This document shows positions 1-8,253 of a stretch of 38,934 nucleotides of DNA, in pieces. How positions within the stretch are numbered: the first letter of the stretch is position 1; every line of letters begins with the position of its first letter. A program made the translations under genes and the position numbers. The notes below the pieces were generated by a model that saw nothing but the letters and a program-made list of their open reading frames with translations, was not told the DNA's origin and searched no databases. Origin of the DNA: a virus; the IMG/VR virus record IMGVR_UViG_3300022752_000172, positions 1-38,934 of that record, one strand, 5' to 3'.

Positions 1-655
1 CAAATGATATTCCTGGGAAATAGTGCCGTAACCCGTGAGCATATTCTCCTGTATCTGTTGCAATTCCTCCCAGGAAATGTTTAGCCCATGCTTTTTGCAT
101 TCGATCGTATTCATTGTATCCATAATACAATTTACCATTATCTGACCATCCTGGTGGACCGGTATAGCCATTAAATTGTAATTGTTGTCGTTCATCTTCT
201 GTCCAGTTTATATAACAGTATCCCTTTGTGTTATAAGTAGCTCCTTGCCCTTCTAATGTTTTTTTCCATCCTAATATTGTTTTTTCGCTAAAATAATCAA
301 AAGGAGTTCCTGGTGTCCAGCCTCCTACTCCAGTAGCGTAGGTAGGATCATTCATATCTAACCAGAACATGTATTCTGATCCACGATTGATGTGTGGTTG
401 ATAAGCTTGTCTTCCGTAAAGATGATTATAATTCGATAGATCTGTTCCTGGAGATCCATCATGAAAAATCAATAAATCTGAAGTAATAGTTGGAACGTAA
501 TTTAAATCCCAAGGATTATTAACCGCACCAACACCAATAGGTAAAATTATAAACTTTAATTTATCTTTAATGTCTACTTCAAGTATACTTCTAACACCAA
601 CATATTTAAATTTTGGTGTTCCTGAATCATTATGTTCTAATATTTTTATTTTCAT
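1..655 (-). CDS. Virion-like protein of unknown function, 3' end beyond window
   Basis: The frame is open from an ATG at 655 to base 1, giving the first 218 residues; the C terminus lies outside the window. Its ATG overlaps the stop of the preceding gene (ATGA). The product starts MKIKILEHNDSGTPKFKYVG and is rich in aromatic residues, Gly, Asn and Pro, with no membrane segment or catalytic motif I recognise. Following a gene with a baseplate-type fold and lying downstream of a late promoter, it is most likely a structural or tail-associated protein, but this is inferred from position and composition only. Confidence 0.7.
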   Translation of the reverse strand, partial: MKIKILEHNDSGTPKFKYVGVRSILEVDIKDKLKFIILPIGVGAVNNPWDLNYVPTITSDLLIFHDGSPGTDLSNYNHLYGRQAYQPHINRGSEYMFWLDMNDPTYATGVGGWTPGTPFDYFSEKTILGWKKTLEGQGATYNTKGYCYINWTEDERQQLQFNGYTGPPGWSDNGKLYYGYNEYDRMQKAWAKHFLGGIATDTGEYAHGLRHYFPGISF

Positions 656-1050
656 GGGTTGATTCTAAATCTACCTTCTAGTAATTTTTGTGTAATGCTA
701 GATCCCACAATACTAAGATCATAAAAATGATTACCATATGGAAGTTGTTTGGTTGTATTGGCATTTATTTTAACAAACATACCTCCAGTTATATTGGTTA
801 GGTCGTAATATACATTCATGCTAATACCACCAACACCACGAATGCCGGTAGTTACTCCACCAGTATAACCGTATGTTAATCCGTTAGTGTCTGCTAAAAG
901 AACGGGAGTATCGTCTCCCCGATACCGCATTATTTCCATTTTTACATCATAACCGGTTAAATCAATACCAGTACCTCCATCTGAGAGGTATTGTGCCCAG
1001 AAATCAAAATTAGAATTTTTATTAACTGATAGGTCGTATTTTGCTGTCAT
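652..1050 (-). CDS. Small virion protein resembling baseplate BppU-type N-terminal domains
   Basis: A 132-residue protein. The pattern DLTGYDVKMEIMRYRG near residue 30, then a central Gly-rich strand region, then YDLSIVGSSITQKLLEGRF near the C terminus resembles small beta-sandwich domains found at the start of phage baseplate and receptor-binding proteins (BppU-like). These are attachment modules rather than enzymes. No signal peptide or membrane segment is visible. A CATAAATA late-promoter element ends five bases before the ATG and there is no Shine-Dalgarno site, so the gene looks late-expressed from a leaderless message. The family call is from remembered pattern, not a search. Confidence 0.65.
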   Translation of the reverse strand: MTAKYDLSVNKNSNFDFWAQYLSDGGTGIDLTGYDVKMEIMRYRGDDTPVLLADTNGLTYGYTGGVTTGIRGVGGISMNVYYDLTNITGGMFVKINANTTKQLPYGNHFYDLSIVGSSITQKLLEGRFRINP

Positions 1051-1055
1051 AATTG

Positions 1056-1063
1056 TATTTATG
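1056..1063 (-). promoter_or_regulatory. T4-type late promoter, leaderless spacing
   Basis: Minus strand reads CATAAATA, one base from the T4 late consensus TATAAATA. It lies in the 15-base gap between two genes and ends five bases before the ATG at 1050, so the predicted start of transcription coincides with the start codon. Confidence 0.6.
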
Positions 1064-1065
1064 AC

Positions 1066-2316
1066 TTATCTACTTACACCTTTTGCTCTTTGCTTGAACT
1101 TTTTTGGCTTCTGGGCAGGAAATAGAGCAGGTTTATACTCTTTTTTTTCACTTTGTTTTTTTGCTTGTTCGTCTAATTGTTCTATAATGTGCATCTGATT
1201 GGTTTGTTGAAAATAACGAATATATTCATTGTAGTTATTTTTTACGCGTTCTAGATGTGCCTGTGGTATAAGATTTTCTGTTAATAATTTCTTACAAGCA
1301 GCATACCCTATATGGGGCTTACCTGCGTAAAATGCGGTAGATGCTAGTTCATCTAGAACTCCATATTTATAAACATCCTCTGATACGAATAAAATATCGT
1401 CTGTTGGATATGGAATTTCAATAGCCATTTTAGCAAACAGATAAGATAGTTTAGGATGGCCCATCATACGATACACACGAGCAATTTGATATAGCGGTTC
1501 TGCTCTAAACGGACGAAGATTCCAAGCTTCTAAAAATGCTTGCTGTATCTGTTCCCATGGTTTATTTTGTAATCCTCTACACATTCCTATACGATAGGCA
1601 GAATAAAATTGCTCTTCTTCCCATCCACCCATTAGTATGCGTTTAAGGTATGCCTCTTCTGCTTTATCGTACATCTGTGCATCAAAATAACTTTGAGCAA
1701 GATAAAACTGATATCGAATATTATTAGGCTCTTCTATAAGAGCTTTTTCTAATAGTTCGGCATCTTTCTTATATTTTTCTACAGGAGTAATATCTTTATT
1801 TCTGGCTCCCAGAGTTCTAGCAATAATTTTATATGTTCCTGTCTCTATTTTTGCTAGAGCTGGTTTTTCTTTTCCTTCTACGGTTGGATATTCGTGAAGA
1901 ACACCAACATATTTCCAACCAATACCTGTTCTAAAAATTTGAGTTCTCCACCAAGAAAACTCTTCTCTTCCAAAACGTAAAGCAAAACCATCTATTTCGT
2001 TTGGTATATTTATAGGAAATTCGAACGTACCTTCAATATAGTCGTCCGCATCAATCATCCAAGCCCATGTTGCTTTGCCATCACATAAGGCTAATGCTTC
2101 TGATCTGTTGTGGCCAAATGAAACCCAAGGACGTTCGTGTAACTCACCTGGAATTCCCTTTTCAGCAAAGAATTGTTTAATTAGATCCTGAGTTCCATCT
2201 GTAGAACCGGTATCTACAATCACCCAGTAATCAATGTATTTGTAAATAGATTGTAAACACTCTTTAATAATGTGAGTTTCATTTTTTACGATCATTGACA
2301 GACATAATTTAGGCAT
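1066..2316 (-). CDS. Family 2 glycosyltransferase with C-terminal TPR-like helical repeats
   Basis: A 416-residue two-part protein. Residues 1-150 are a GT-A family 2 domain: SMIVKNE at 7-13, the nucleotide-binding motif DTGSTDGT at 35-42 and the metal-binding DADD at 89-92. Residues from about 180 to 370 are helical repeats with the TPR look (for example YQFYLAQSYFDAQMYDKAEE). It should transfer a sugar from a nucleotide donor; acceptor unknown. The last 30 residues are strongly basic. A canonical late promoter (TATAAATA at 2351-2358) and a GGAG site eight bases before ATG give it its own late expression, unlike the rest of the glycan island. Glycosylation of a virion protein or of a surface glycan are both possible. 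Confidence 0.88.
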   Translation of the reverse strand: MPKLCLSMIVKNETHIIKECLQSIYKYIDYWVIVDTGSTDGTQDLIKQFFAEKGIPGELHERPWVSFGHNRSEALALCDGKATWAWMIDADDYIEGTFEFPINIPNEIDGFALRFGREEFSWWRTQIFRTGIGWKYVGVLHEYPTVEGKEKPALAKIETGTYKIIARTLGARNKDITPVEKYKKDAELLEKALIEEPNNIRYQFYLAQSYFDAQMYDKAEEAYLKRILMGGWEEEQFYSAYRIGMCRGLQNKPWEQIQQAFLEAWNLRPFRAEPLYQIARVYRMMGHPKLSYLFAKMAIEIPYPTDDILFVSEDVYKYGVLDELASTAFYAGKPHIGYAACKKLLTENLIPQAHLERVKNNYNEYIRYFQQTNQMHIIEQLDEQAKKQSEKKEYKPALFPAQKPKKFKQRAKGVSR

Positions 2317-2318
2317 TA

Positions 2319-2687
2319 TCAGTGCTCCATGAAAAATAGTAGATCATTAGTATTTATACCAAGATTTCTTATTACAGAAAAAGAATGTGCAGTTTTATAC
2401 CCTGAAGGTTTGGTATCATTTACTAAAATTCTTGCCCCAGCTCCAGCATCAAAAATAATATGATCGTATCGTAATCCTAGATCCTTTAAATTTTTGATTG
2501 TTATATCTTTAATGGTTTCGGATCTTCCAGTAATAATAACAATCATATCTTCTTGTGGAATTCTAGAAAATAGATCTGCCACTCCTTCTAATAAAATATC
2601 AGGACCATTTTCGTATCCACGGTGTAATACAAGAGTACCGTCTAGATCAAAAATCCAAGTTTTTTTGAGTTTAGGATAATTATCCAT
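2319..2687 (-). CDS. Small HAD-superfamily phosphatase
   Basis: A 122-residue minimal HAD hydrolase. DLDGT at 14-18 supplies the nucleophile and acid-base aspartates (motif I), ITGR at 52-55 is motif II, and NDTKP at 90-94 is a plausible motif III/IV region. No cap domain fits in this length. Related phage and bacterial proteins dephosphorylate sugar phosphates or nucleotides. It overlaps the FkbM gene by eight bases and lies in a run with an isomerase and a nucleotidyltransferase-kinase, so a sugar-phosphate substrate is the likeliest reading; a polynucleotide or nucleotide phosphatase is not excluded. Confidence 0.82.
   Translation of the reverse strand: MDNYPKLKKTWIFDLDGTLVLHRGYENGPDILLEGVADLFSRIPQEDMIVIITGRSETIKDITIKNLKDLGLRYDHIIFDAGAGARILVNDTKPSGYKTAHSFSVIRNLGINTNDLLFFMEH
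2351..2358 (-). promoter_or_regulatory. T4-type late promoter for the TPR glycosyltransferase
   Basis: Exact TATAAATA on the minus strand, inside the 3' end of the HAD gene, 34 bases before the ATG at 2316. The leader contains GGAG at a normal distance from ATG. Confidence 0.7.
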
Positions 2688-3294
2688 ATTTTTTGTTTAT
2701 AAAAATAGCATTAGTTTCATAATTTTCAGCTCCTTCGTTCCAATCTTCTTGTATTAATTTAAAATTATTATTTTCTAAATAAGAGACAATATCTGCACGC
2801 GATCCTTGATTTATATAAAAATCTTTTAATATGATTTCTACTTCTATTTTTTTAACTTTTGTTATTTCTTCTCCTAGAGAAATAATAACGTCATAATCAG
2901 ATCCTTGCGTGTCAATTTTTAAATATTCTATAGAAGTTATATTGTGTTCTTTTATAAAAGAATCTAATCTAATACATTCTATATTATATGTTTTAGATTT
3001 AAATTCCATATTAAATTTTTTTTCTAATATTTTTGTAAATTCTCCAGATTTATCTATTTCTAAAAAAGAACCACAACCATGTGCTGGAGGATTTCCTATA
3101 TGATATGCATTAAATTCCTTTATTCCTGGAATTGAGCTTATTCCCACATTCAATGGTTTAACTTTTGGATTTTTTTTATTTATTAGTTCAGTATATCCGT
3201 CTGGAAATGCCTCAAATGCATATATGATTTCGCAATCTTTAAATTTATAAAGTGTACCACCATTTCCCGCTCCAACATCAATTCCTATTTTCAT
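2680..3294 (-). CDS. FkbM-type methyltransferase
   Basis: A 204-residue SAM-dependent methyltransferase. The SAM-binding motif I is GIDVGAGNG near residues 4-12, the acidic end of strand 2 is YAFEAFPDG at 25-33, and LKIDTQGSDYDVI in the second half is the FkbM-family signature (usually KiDvEG). FkbM-like enzymes O-methylate sugars of polyketides or glycans, so this is a likely glycan-tailoring enzyme. A longer frame uses GTG at 3306, but AGGTGAT lies seven bases before the ATG at 3294, so I chose 3294. It overlaps the upstream fusion gene by 17 bases. Substrate unknown. Confidence 0.85.
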   Translation of the reverse strand: MKIGIDVGAGNGGTLYKFKDCEIIYAFEAFPDGYTELINKKNPKVKPLNVGISSIPGIKEFNAYHIGNPPAHGCGSFLEIDKSGEFTKILEKKFNMEFKSKTYNIECIRLDSFIKEHNITSIEYLKIDTQGSDYDVIISLGEEITKVKKIEVEIILKDFYINQGSRADIVSYLENNNFKLIQEDWNEGAENYETNAIFINKKYG

Positions 3295-4783
3295 TGATAT
3301 AATCACCTTTTATTAATTTATTCCATAAAACTACAGCATTATAAAATGCTAGTAATACAGAACTGTAGTCTTCTTTGACGTATCCACAGAGAGAAAACCA
3401 TATCAAGACATGAAGGAGTTGTATTTCTTCTTTTGTGTATGGTATAGCATTAAAAAATGAGTCTTCGTATTTTTCCCAACCATTAGCATCAATAGAATAG
3501 GTAACACTATTTGGAGCCACTTCTAATGAATATTTTTTAGAATTAACATTATCGTAATTACCCACAAACGAATAGTATAATTTTGCCCAATCGTATCTGG
3601 GATCTCCATACAATTTATTTTTACCAAAATAGCCTCTAGGATCTATTAGATAGCATTTTTCATCCACATTAATCATATTAGAGAATGTACAATCTCCGTG
3701 TATTAGTCTGAATGACTTTACATTATATAATGATTCAATTTGTGTTTTAAATTCATCTATATGGTTACTGCTAAATGGATTTTTATATTTGTTTCCATTT
3801 ATAGTAATAAAATCATCAGTAAAGAAAGGAATTAGATCCGATACTTCGTGTACTCGTTCCAGTGTTTTTGTTAAATACACCAATCTCAATTCTTCTAAAT
3901 CTGTATTTATAAACTCGTAGTTGTGAATTGTATTAATAGTATTAATAACATCATTTAAAAAATGTTCAGATGGCTCATAACTAAAAGGATTTTTGCCGTT
4001 TAGTCTTTGAATAATAAATGGATCTTTTGAAATTAGTTTTGGCATTCTGTCAAAATTAAATGTGGTTAAATATTCATACCATCCTATTTCGTCTTTTATT
4101 AGTTTTTTGTATTCATCTACTATTGCTTCTTTTTGTACAGTGGTTTTATTAAACGTTAATTTATTAAAAAATCTATTAGTTTTATTTAGCAGATAAAATC
4201 GATCTTCGGTCCCAACATCATCAATATCTTTAATATCAAAAGATTCTACAAATACTTTGGACAAAAATGTAGTTAGAGATTGTTTTTCATCTAAACTGTC
4301 TAGATATTTCTTGTCTTTAAAGTAAAAAATACCAGCTACACCACCAATGTTAGCACTTTCTTTTAATAATTTTTGATGTCTAAAAGACCAACGACATAGA
4401 AATTTATCTTGTGGTGTAGTTACACCGATACCAATAGTATTCACATTTGGTTCTTGTATTTCTGTTTTTACCAACAGATCAGACCACAATACGAAAAAAG
4501 AACCGTCTACAGATTTGATTGCTTCTGGTATTCCTGCTGCTGTAGATTTTTCTGTAGAAATAATAAATTGCACATCTACTGATGGTCTATATTTTCTTAT
4601 ATATTTTATCAATACATCTGCATGATAATCGGTAATTACTATGAATTTACTGTTTGGATTGTTATCAAACAAATGAAATATAATAGGCTTTCCATCTATA
4701 GGAATTAATGCTTTGGGTTTCACCGAAGTGAGCCTACCCATTCTAGTACCGTAACCACCAGCTTGTATTATAAATGTTTTCAT
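3278..4783 (-). CDS. Bifunctional sugar nucleotidyltransferase / aminoglycoside-choline kinase-like fusion
   Basis: A 501-residue fusion. Residues 1-205 are a sugar-1-phosphate nucleotidyltransferase: the G-loop QAGGYGTRMGRLTSVKPKAL spans 7-26, and WSDLL at 100-104 is the usual metal-binding LGD-like aspartate. Residues about 210-501 are an APH/choline-kinase fold: HGDCTFSN at 362-369 (catalytic loop), LIDPRG at 379-384 (metal-binding Asp) and GDPRYDWAK at 393-401. The pair could phosphorylate a sugar, or another alcohol, and then couple it to a nucleotide. It follows a glycosyltransferase by TAATG overlap and lies near a KdsD-like isomerase, so it probably makes an activated donor for the neighbouring transferases. 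A LicC/LicA-like choline route is an alternative. Confidence 0.87.
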   Translation of the reverse strand: MKTFIIQAGGYGTRMGRLTSVKPKALIPIDGKPIIFHLFDNNPNSKFIVITDYHADVLIKYIRKYRPSVDVQFIISTEKSTAAGIPEAIKSVDGSFFVLWSDLLVKTEIQEPNVNTIGIGVTTPQDKFLCRWSFRHQKLLKESANIGGVAGIFYFKDKKYLDSLDEKQSLTTFLSKVFVESFDIKDIDDVGTEDRFYLLNKTNRFFNKLTFNKTTVQKEAIVDEYKKLIKDEIGWYEYLTTFNFDRMPKLISKDPFIIQRLNGKNPFSYEPSEHFLNDVINTINTIHNYEFINTDLEELRLVYLTKTLERVHEVSDLIPFFTDDFITINGNKYKNPFSSNHIDEFKTQIESLYNVKSFRLIHGDCTFSNMINVDEKCYLIDPRGYFGKNKLYGDPRYDWAKLYYSFVGNYDNVNSKKYSLEVAPNSVTYSIDANGWEKYEDSFFNAIPYTKEEIQLLHVLIWFSLCGYVKEDYSSVLLAFYNAVVLWNKLIKGDYINENRN

Positions 4784-5460
4784 TAAAATGAATATTTTAT
4801 TACTTCTTCTTGTATTGGAAATACTACTCCATTATGATCTAAATCATTTTCTGCAACTTTTATATCTCCCCATGTATGGTGTACTGTTGCGTTTTTTACA
4901 ATAAAAGTTTTTAATTTTAAAACACCAGTTTCTCGTAGCTCTGACATTTTCCAATCCATATTATAATCATTTTCGTATCGTCTTTCAAATATTAATTTGA
5001 CTATTTCTGGTTGTTTTTTTAAAAAAGCCATACCAAATGTCCAGTGTTTAATCATATCTTTAAATTTTACTCCAGGTTTAGGACCTATTTTTTCTTCTCC
5101 ACCCAATATGGATAAGTACATATCATATGAAAATCCATCGTATTCATTTGCTATGGTATCATTTTCTATTTTTATAAACAATTCACGTATTTGATCTTTG
5201 GTTATTTTATCTTCAAATTTAATATCTTCAGAATCGATAGCCCAATGATACTCTGTTTTTGTAGCTAAAAATGATGTAACATGTGAAGCAAATACTCCAC
5301 CAAATCTAGTTTTTAATATAGGATGGGCGTGAACACAATTAGGTCTATTTTCTTCTGTTAATTCATAAACTACATATCTGTTTGTATCAGAAAATATATC
5401 TTTCCAATAATCAGTATAACCACTATTGTTTGGTCTGTGCTTTAAATATACTTCAATCAT
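4783..5460 (-). CDS. Putative glycosyltransferase-like protein of the glycan island
   Basis: A 225-residue soluble protein without an assignable family. It has an acidic WAIDSEDI near residue 74, which could be a GT-A DxD-like metal site, and several conserved-looking Trp and His residues, including VHHTWGD near the C terminus. No signal peptide or membrane helix. It overlaps the isomerase gene (ATGA) and the fusion gene (TAATG), so it belongs to the same transcript. Glycosyltransferase is inferred from context plus the acidic motif; a different sugar-modifying enzyme is possible. Confidence 0.6.
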   Translation of the reverse strand: MIEVYLKHRPNNSGYTDYWKDIFSDTNRYVVYELTEENRPNCVHAHPILKTRFGGVFASHVTSFLATKTEYHWAIDSEDIKFEDKITKDQIRELFIKIENDTIANEYDGFSYDMYLSILGGEEKIGPKPGVKFKDMIKHWTFGMAFLKKQPEIVKLIFERRYENDYNMDWKMSELRETGVLKLKTFIVKNATVHHTWGDIKVAENDLDHNGVVFPIQEEVIKYSF

Positions 5461-6029
5461 TTTTGTTTTCCTATATCACCGCCTGGATGATTTTTATAAA
5501 ATTCTTCAACAGTAACTTGTCGATATTCTACAATCTTCATAGCTACACTATGTAATACTATAAGATAGCAAACTAATGAACATGTAGGAACTCTATTCCA
5601 CGGATCACACTCTTCTAAAAAGGGAATATATAAATCAAAATCACAATATTTTTTTAGTTTAGCATCATTATTGGAATGCAATAAAAATATTTTAGTACCA
5701 CAATTTCTTTTTCTTATTTTTTCGCAAAAAAATACTAATTCATCTGTATTGCCGCTCTTGGAAATAAGAATAACAGTAGAACCGTCAGATATAAGACCCA
5801 TATCTCCATGTACTGCATGTATAGGATCTACAAATATAGAACGGATTGTTAATGAATTAAAAGTAGAAGATACAATATTTGCAATGTGTGAATTTTTACC
5901 AATTCCAGAAAAATATAAAACATTAGAATCTTTTATTGATTCATAAAATGTATCTAACTCTTTGTAATTTATTTTTTGTAATAAATGCTGAATTGAGTTA
6001 TAATTTTTATTAATAATATTATCTAACAT
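5457..6029 (-). CDS. KpsF/KdsD-like SIS-domain arabinose-5-phosphate isomerase
   Basis: A 190-residue single SIS domain. SGIGKNS at 41-47, HAVHGDMG at 71-78, SKSGNTDE at 90-97 and NHPGGDIG at 180-187 reproduce the KpsF/GutQ/KdsD pattern, including the His of HPGG that is catalytic in KdsD. Family members interconvert ribulose-5-phosphate and arabinose-5-phosphate, the entry step to Kdo and capsule sugars. The CBS pair of the full bacterial enzyme (about 320 residues) is absent, as in some shorter homologues. No Kdo-8-phosphate synthase or CMP-Kdo synthetase is in the window, so the phage may divert host precursors or use a related sugar phosphate. Confidence 0.87.
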   Translation of the reverse strand: MLDNIINKNYNSIQHLLQKINYKELDTFYESIKDSNVLYFSGIGKNSHIANIVSSTFNSLTIRSIFVDPIHAVHGDMGLISDGSTVILISKSGNTDELVFFCEKIRKRNCGTKIFLLHSNNDAKLKKYCDFDLYIPFLEECDPWNRVPTCSLVCYLIVLHSVAMKIVEYRQVTVEEFYKNHPGGDIGKQK

Positions 6030-6044
6030 TTCACGTCTCGTTTA

Positions 6045-6052
6045 TATTTATC
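6045..6052 (-). promoter_or_regulatory. Possible weak late promoter before the isomerase gene
   Basis: GATAAATA on the minus strand, one base from the T4 late consensus, in the 29-base gap before the isomerase. It ends 15 bases before ATG. AT richness makes a chance match plausible. Confidence 0.3.
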
Positions 6053-6058
6053 TTAACA

Positions 6059-6697
6059 TCAAATGTTTTCAAATATCTTTTTATCGTGATTCCAATAATT
6101 ACTTCCTACTGTGTTACGATAGGTTTCATCTAGATCAGATTTGCCTGTTGTATAATGCATGTGTTCTATTATGATATTAGGATAATAGAATAGACTATTA
6201 TTTTTTATACCTAATTTCTTTATATAAGTATCACAAAATACATGATAAAATTCTGGATAAATCATGTATTCTTTAAATACATTTTTACCTCCAATAAAAG
6301 AAACCGGAAGTGCATGTCTTCGGAGTAAATCGTTTCCGTATAAAATACAATTATAATTTTCTTTTATGATTTTATCTAAGAAAATTTTATCCCATCTTGG
6401 GGTTCTAAATGCGGAATCATCTCCAACAAACATATATCCTGCATATTTTTCTTTTAATTTTTTATATCCATAATTTAAAGGATACACAAGTCCTGTTGGT
6501 TTATTTTCAGTAGTTGGAACAGTAATAAAATTTGCATTAGGATAGTCTAAAAAATCATATGAATTAACATCATCTTCATCTATAATAAAATAAAAATCAG
6601 AAACCCCAGCAGTTGTTTGTAAGAACGATTCATAACATTCTTTAGCTTTTTGGCCTCGTCTTCTAGTTGGACACAATATACTGATTTTTTCAGTCAT
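6059..6697 (-). CDS. Family 2-like glycosyltransferase
   Basis: A 212-residue GT-A protein. It opens with ISILCPTRRRGQKAKEC (residues 5-21), the usual first strand and nucleotide-binding turn of phage GT2-like proteins, then FYFIIDEDD near 36-43, and GDDSAFRTPRWD at 92-103, where the paired aspartates should bind the metal-nucleotide donor. No membrane segment. AGAGGAAA lies before the ATG, a good ribosome site, and the gene overlaps the preceding glycosyltransferase by eight bases. Donor and acceptor cannot be predicted. Confidence 0.85.
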   Translation of the reverse strand: MTEKISILCPTRRRGQKAKECYESFLQTTAGVSDFYFIIDEDDVNSYDFLDYPNANFITVPTTENKPTGLVYPLNYGYKKLKEKYAGYMFVGDDSAFRTPRWDKIFLDKIIKENYNCILYGNDLLRRHALPVSFIGGKNVFKEYMIYPEFYHVFCDTYIKKLGIKNNSLFYYPNIIIEHMHYTTGKSDLDETYRNTVGSNYWNHDKKIFENI

Positions 6698-7487
6698 GGT
6701 GATTTCCTCTCCACAAATAATAATATAAATCTTTGTTTATAAAATATTCACTCTTTACTAAATCTTTCATCTCTTCCCAATAGTTTACATCTTCACTCCA
6801 TACTAAATCTTTAAATTTAACTTGTTTTACTAAATCCATTTTAATTGGATTTAGATGGTTTAGTGTATTAAAATGCCGAGTTTTAAAAGGCTCACCTTCC
6901 CAGTGTTTAAATTGACATTGCATAGTGTGGGTGAACTTATAAAATTCATGAAGATTATTTTTTTCATCAAATCTGAAAACTATTCCACTAAATCCAATTC
7001 CATCAACCTGTATAGGATGGTTTATTTTATTTAAAATTTCTTTAAAATAATGTGGAGATACTAGGTCATCATCGTCTATAAAACAAAAATAATCAGAGTT
7101 TGCATTTTCTATAATTATATTTCTTTTTTCTCCAGTTGTTCTATCTTCTGGATCTACAAATATTAAAAATTGTATTTGCTCTTTGTTTGGTTCTTCTCTT
7201 AAATATTCATATATGTATTTTAATAATCTGAATAAATATGCTTGTCTTCTATACAGAGAACAAATACCAATTGTTAATTTTGTTTTTATTTCTGGAGCAG
7301 ATTCAGTTATTTTTACAGAATATTCTGGATCTGTAGGAGCGAAATTTACTTTCAAAAGTAAATTATTTTTCATGGGCTCTTCACGTAAAATCCACGTATA
7401 TGCACCAGACAATTCGTCGCATATTTTATTAAAATCACTATTATAATCAAAAACAAAATTTGCTATATGTATTGGTTTTGTAGTCAT
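6690..7487 (-). CDS. Family 2 glycosyltransferase
   Basis: A 265-residue protein with an N-terminal extension of about 70 residues before the GT-A core. The core starts at LTIGICSLYRR (71-81); FLIFVDPEDR (107-116) and FIDDDDLVSPHYF (136-148) supply the nucleotide- and metal-binding acids typical of family 2. WSEDVNYWEEM near 233 resembles the ED motif that often carries the catalytic base. It begins one base after the preceding gene's stop, so it is expected to be co-translated with it. Confidence 0.87.
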   Translation of the reverse strand: MTTKPIHIANFVFDYNSDFNKICDELSGAYTWILREEPMKNNLLLKVNFAPTDPEYSVKITESAPEIKTKLTIGICSLYRRQAYLFRLLKYIYEYLREEPNKEQIQFLIFVDPEDRTTGEKRNIIIENANSDYFCFIDDDDLVSPHYFKEILNKINHPIQVDGIGFSGIVFRFDEKNNLHEFYKFTHTMQCQFKHWEGEPFKTRHFNTLNHLNPIKMDLVKQVKFKDLVWSEDVNYWEEMKDLVKSEYFINKDLYYYLWRGNHHD

Positions 7488-7488
7488 G

Positions 7489-8253
7489 TTAAATTTTATC
7501 CAATAATTTTTTTAAATCTTCTAACGATTCTTCATTATACTCAACTGTTTTAGATTTTCGTTTTTTTACTAAATCAGAAACTAAATCTAGTTTGTCTGTA
7601 TTTAAAATTGATTCCTTGATCCATGTTGGATATTTAGCTGGACTAGGATATATTACATGCAATTCATTATCACATGTCGTATAAAAGAAATCACACAACC
7701 CATTTCTATAACTAATTACTCGTATATTTTTAGTATATACGTTATATAATAAATCCTGTAATGATATGTGATTGATACTATTTTTAATACCAAACTGTCT
7801 ATCGTATTTATTACTAGATACCCAATTTATTTTTTTATCGTTTAGATTATTTAATATAGAAACTATCCAATGATAATCTAAAGACATTCCTGAACCCATA
7901 TCTGTAACAAATATTGTTGTGTCTGCTTTTAATTCTGGAATATCATTTCCAGTGATATTTAATAATTTAGAAAATAATTCAGGATTATATTTTACTTGAT
8001 GATTTATAAAATAACCCCAAGGAGACCATCTACTTTTTTCTTTATATTGTTCGCTGTGTAGATGTATATCATAATCAAAATTACTATTTTCCAAACGTAT
8101 ATCTTTTATATGAGGAAACCATTCTTTTAAGAATGCGTGCTCTGGTCTTTTTATATACAAACAAACTTCTTGTGGATTACTTGCTAAAAATGTAAGCAAT
8201 CCAAGATAATAATCTCCAAAACTTATTGTTCTATTAGTTCCAAGCTTGAGCAT
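7489..8253 (-). CDS. Putative GT-B-like glycosyltransferase
   Basis: A 254-residue protein with two apparent alpha/beta halves. VTDMGSGMSLDYHW near 117-129 could begin the second Rossmann-like half, and VISYRNGLCDFF at 179-190 resembles a motif (S-x-R-x-G-x-C-D) that I associate with capsule-type sugar transferases. No DxD metal motif and no membrane segment. It overlaps the fucosyltransferase-like gene by 20 bases. Function is inferred from that motif and its neighbours; a polysaccharide-modifying enzyme of another kind remains possible. Confidence 0.6.
   Translation of the reverse strand: MLKLGTNRTISFGDYYLGLLTFLASNPQEVCLYIKRPEHAFLKEWFPHIKDIRLENSNFDYDIHLHSEQYKEKSRWSPWGYFINHQVKYNPELFSKLLNITGNDIPELKADTTIFVTDMGSGMSLDYHWIVSILNNLNDKKINWVSSNKYDRQFGIKNSINHISLQDLLYNVYTKNIRVISYRNGLCDFFYTTCDNELHVIYPSPAKYPTWIKESILNTDKLDLVSDLVKKRKSKTVEYNEESLEDLKKLLDKI

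Noticed and set aside
3295-3306. GTG start for the FkbM gene
   Set aside because: AGGTGAT is spaced correctly for the ATG at 3294, and the family begins at this SAM-binding strand.
3904-3911. TATAAATA inside the fusion gene
   Set aside because: More than 600 bases from the next gene start and surrounded by AT-rich coding sequence; treated as chance. The same applies to copies at 8338-8345, 18665-18672 and 25669-25676, which are inside genes and 85-360 bases from a start.
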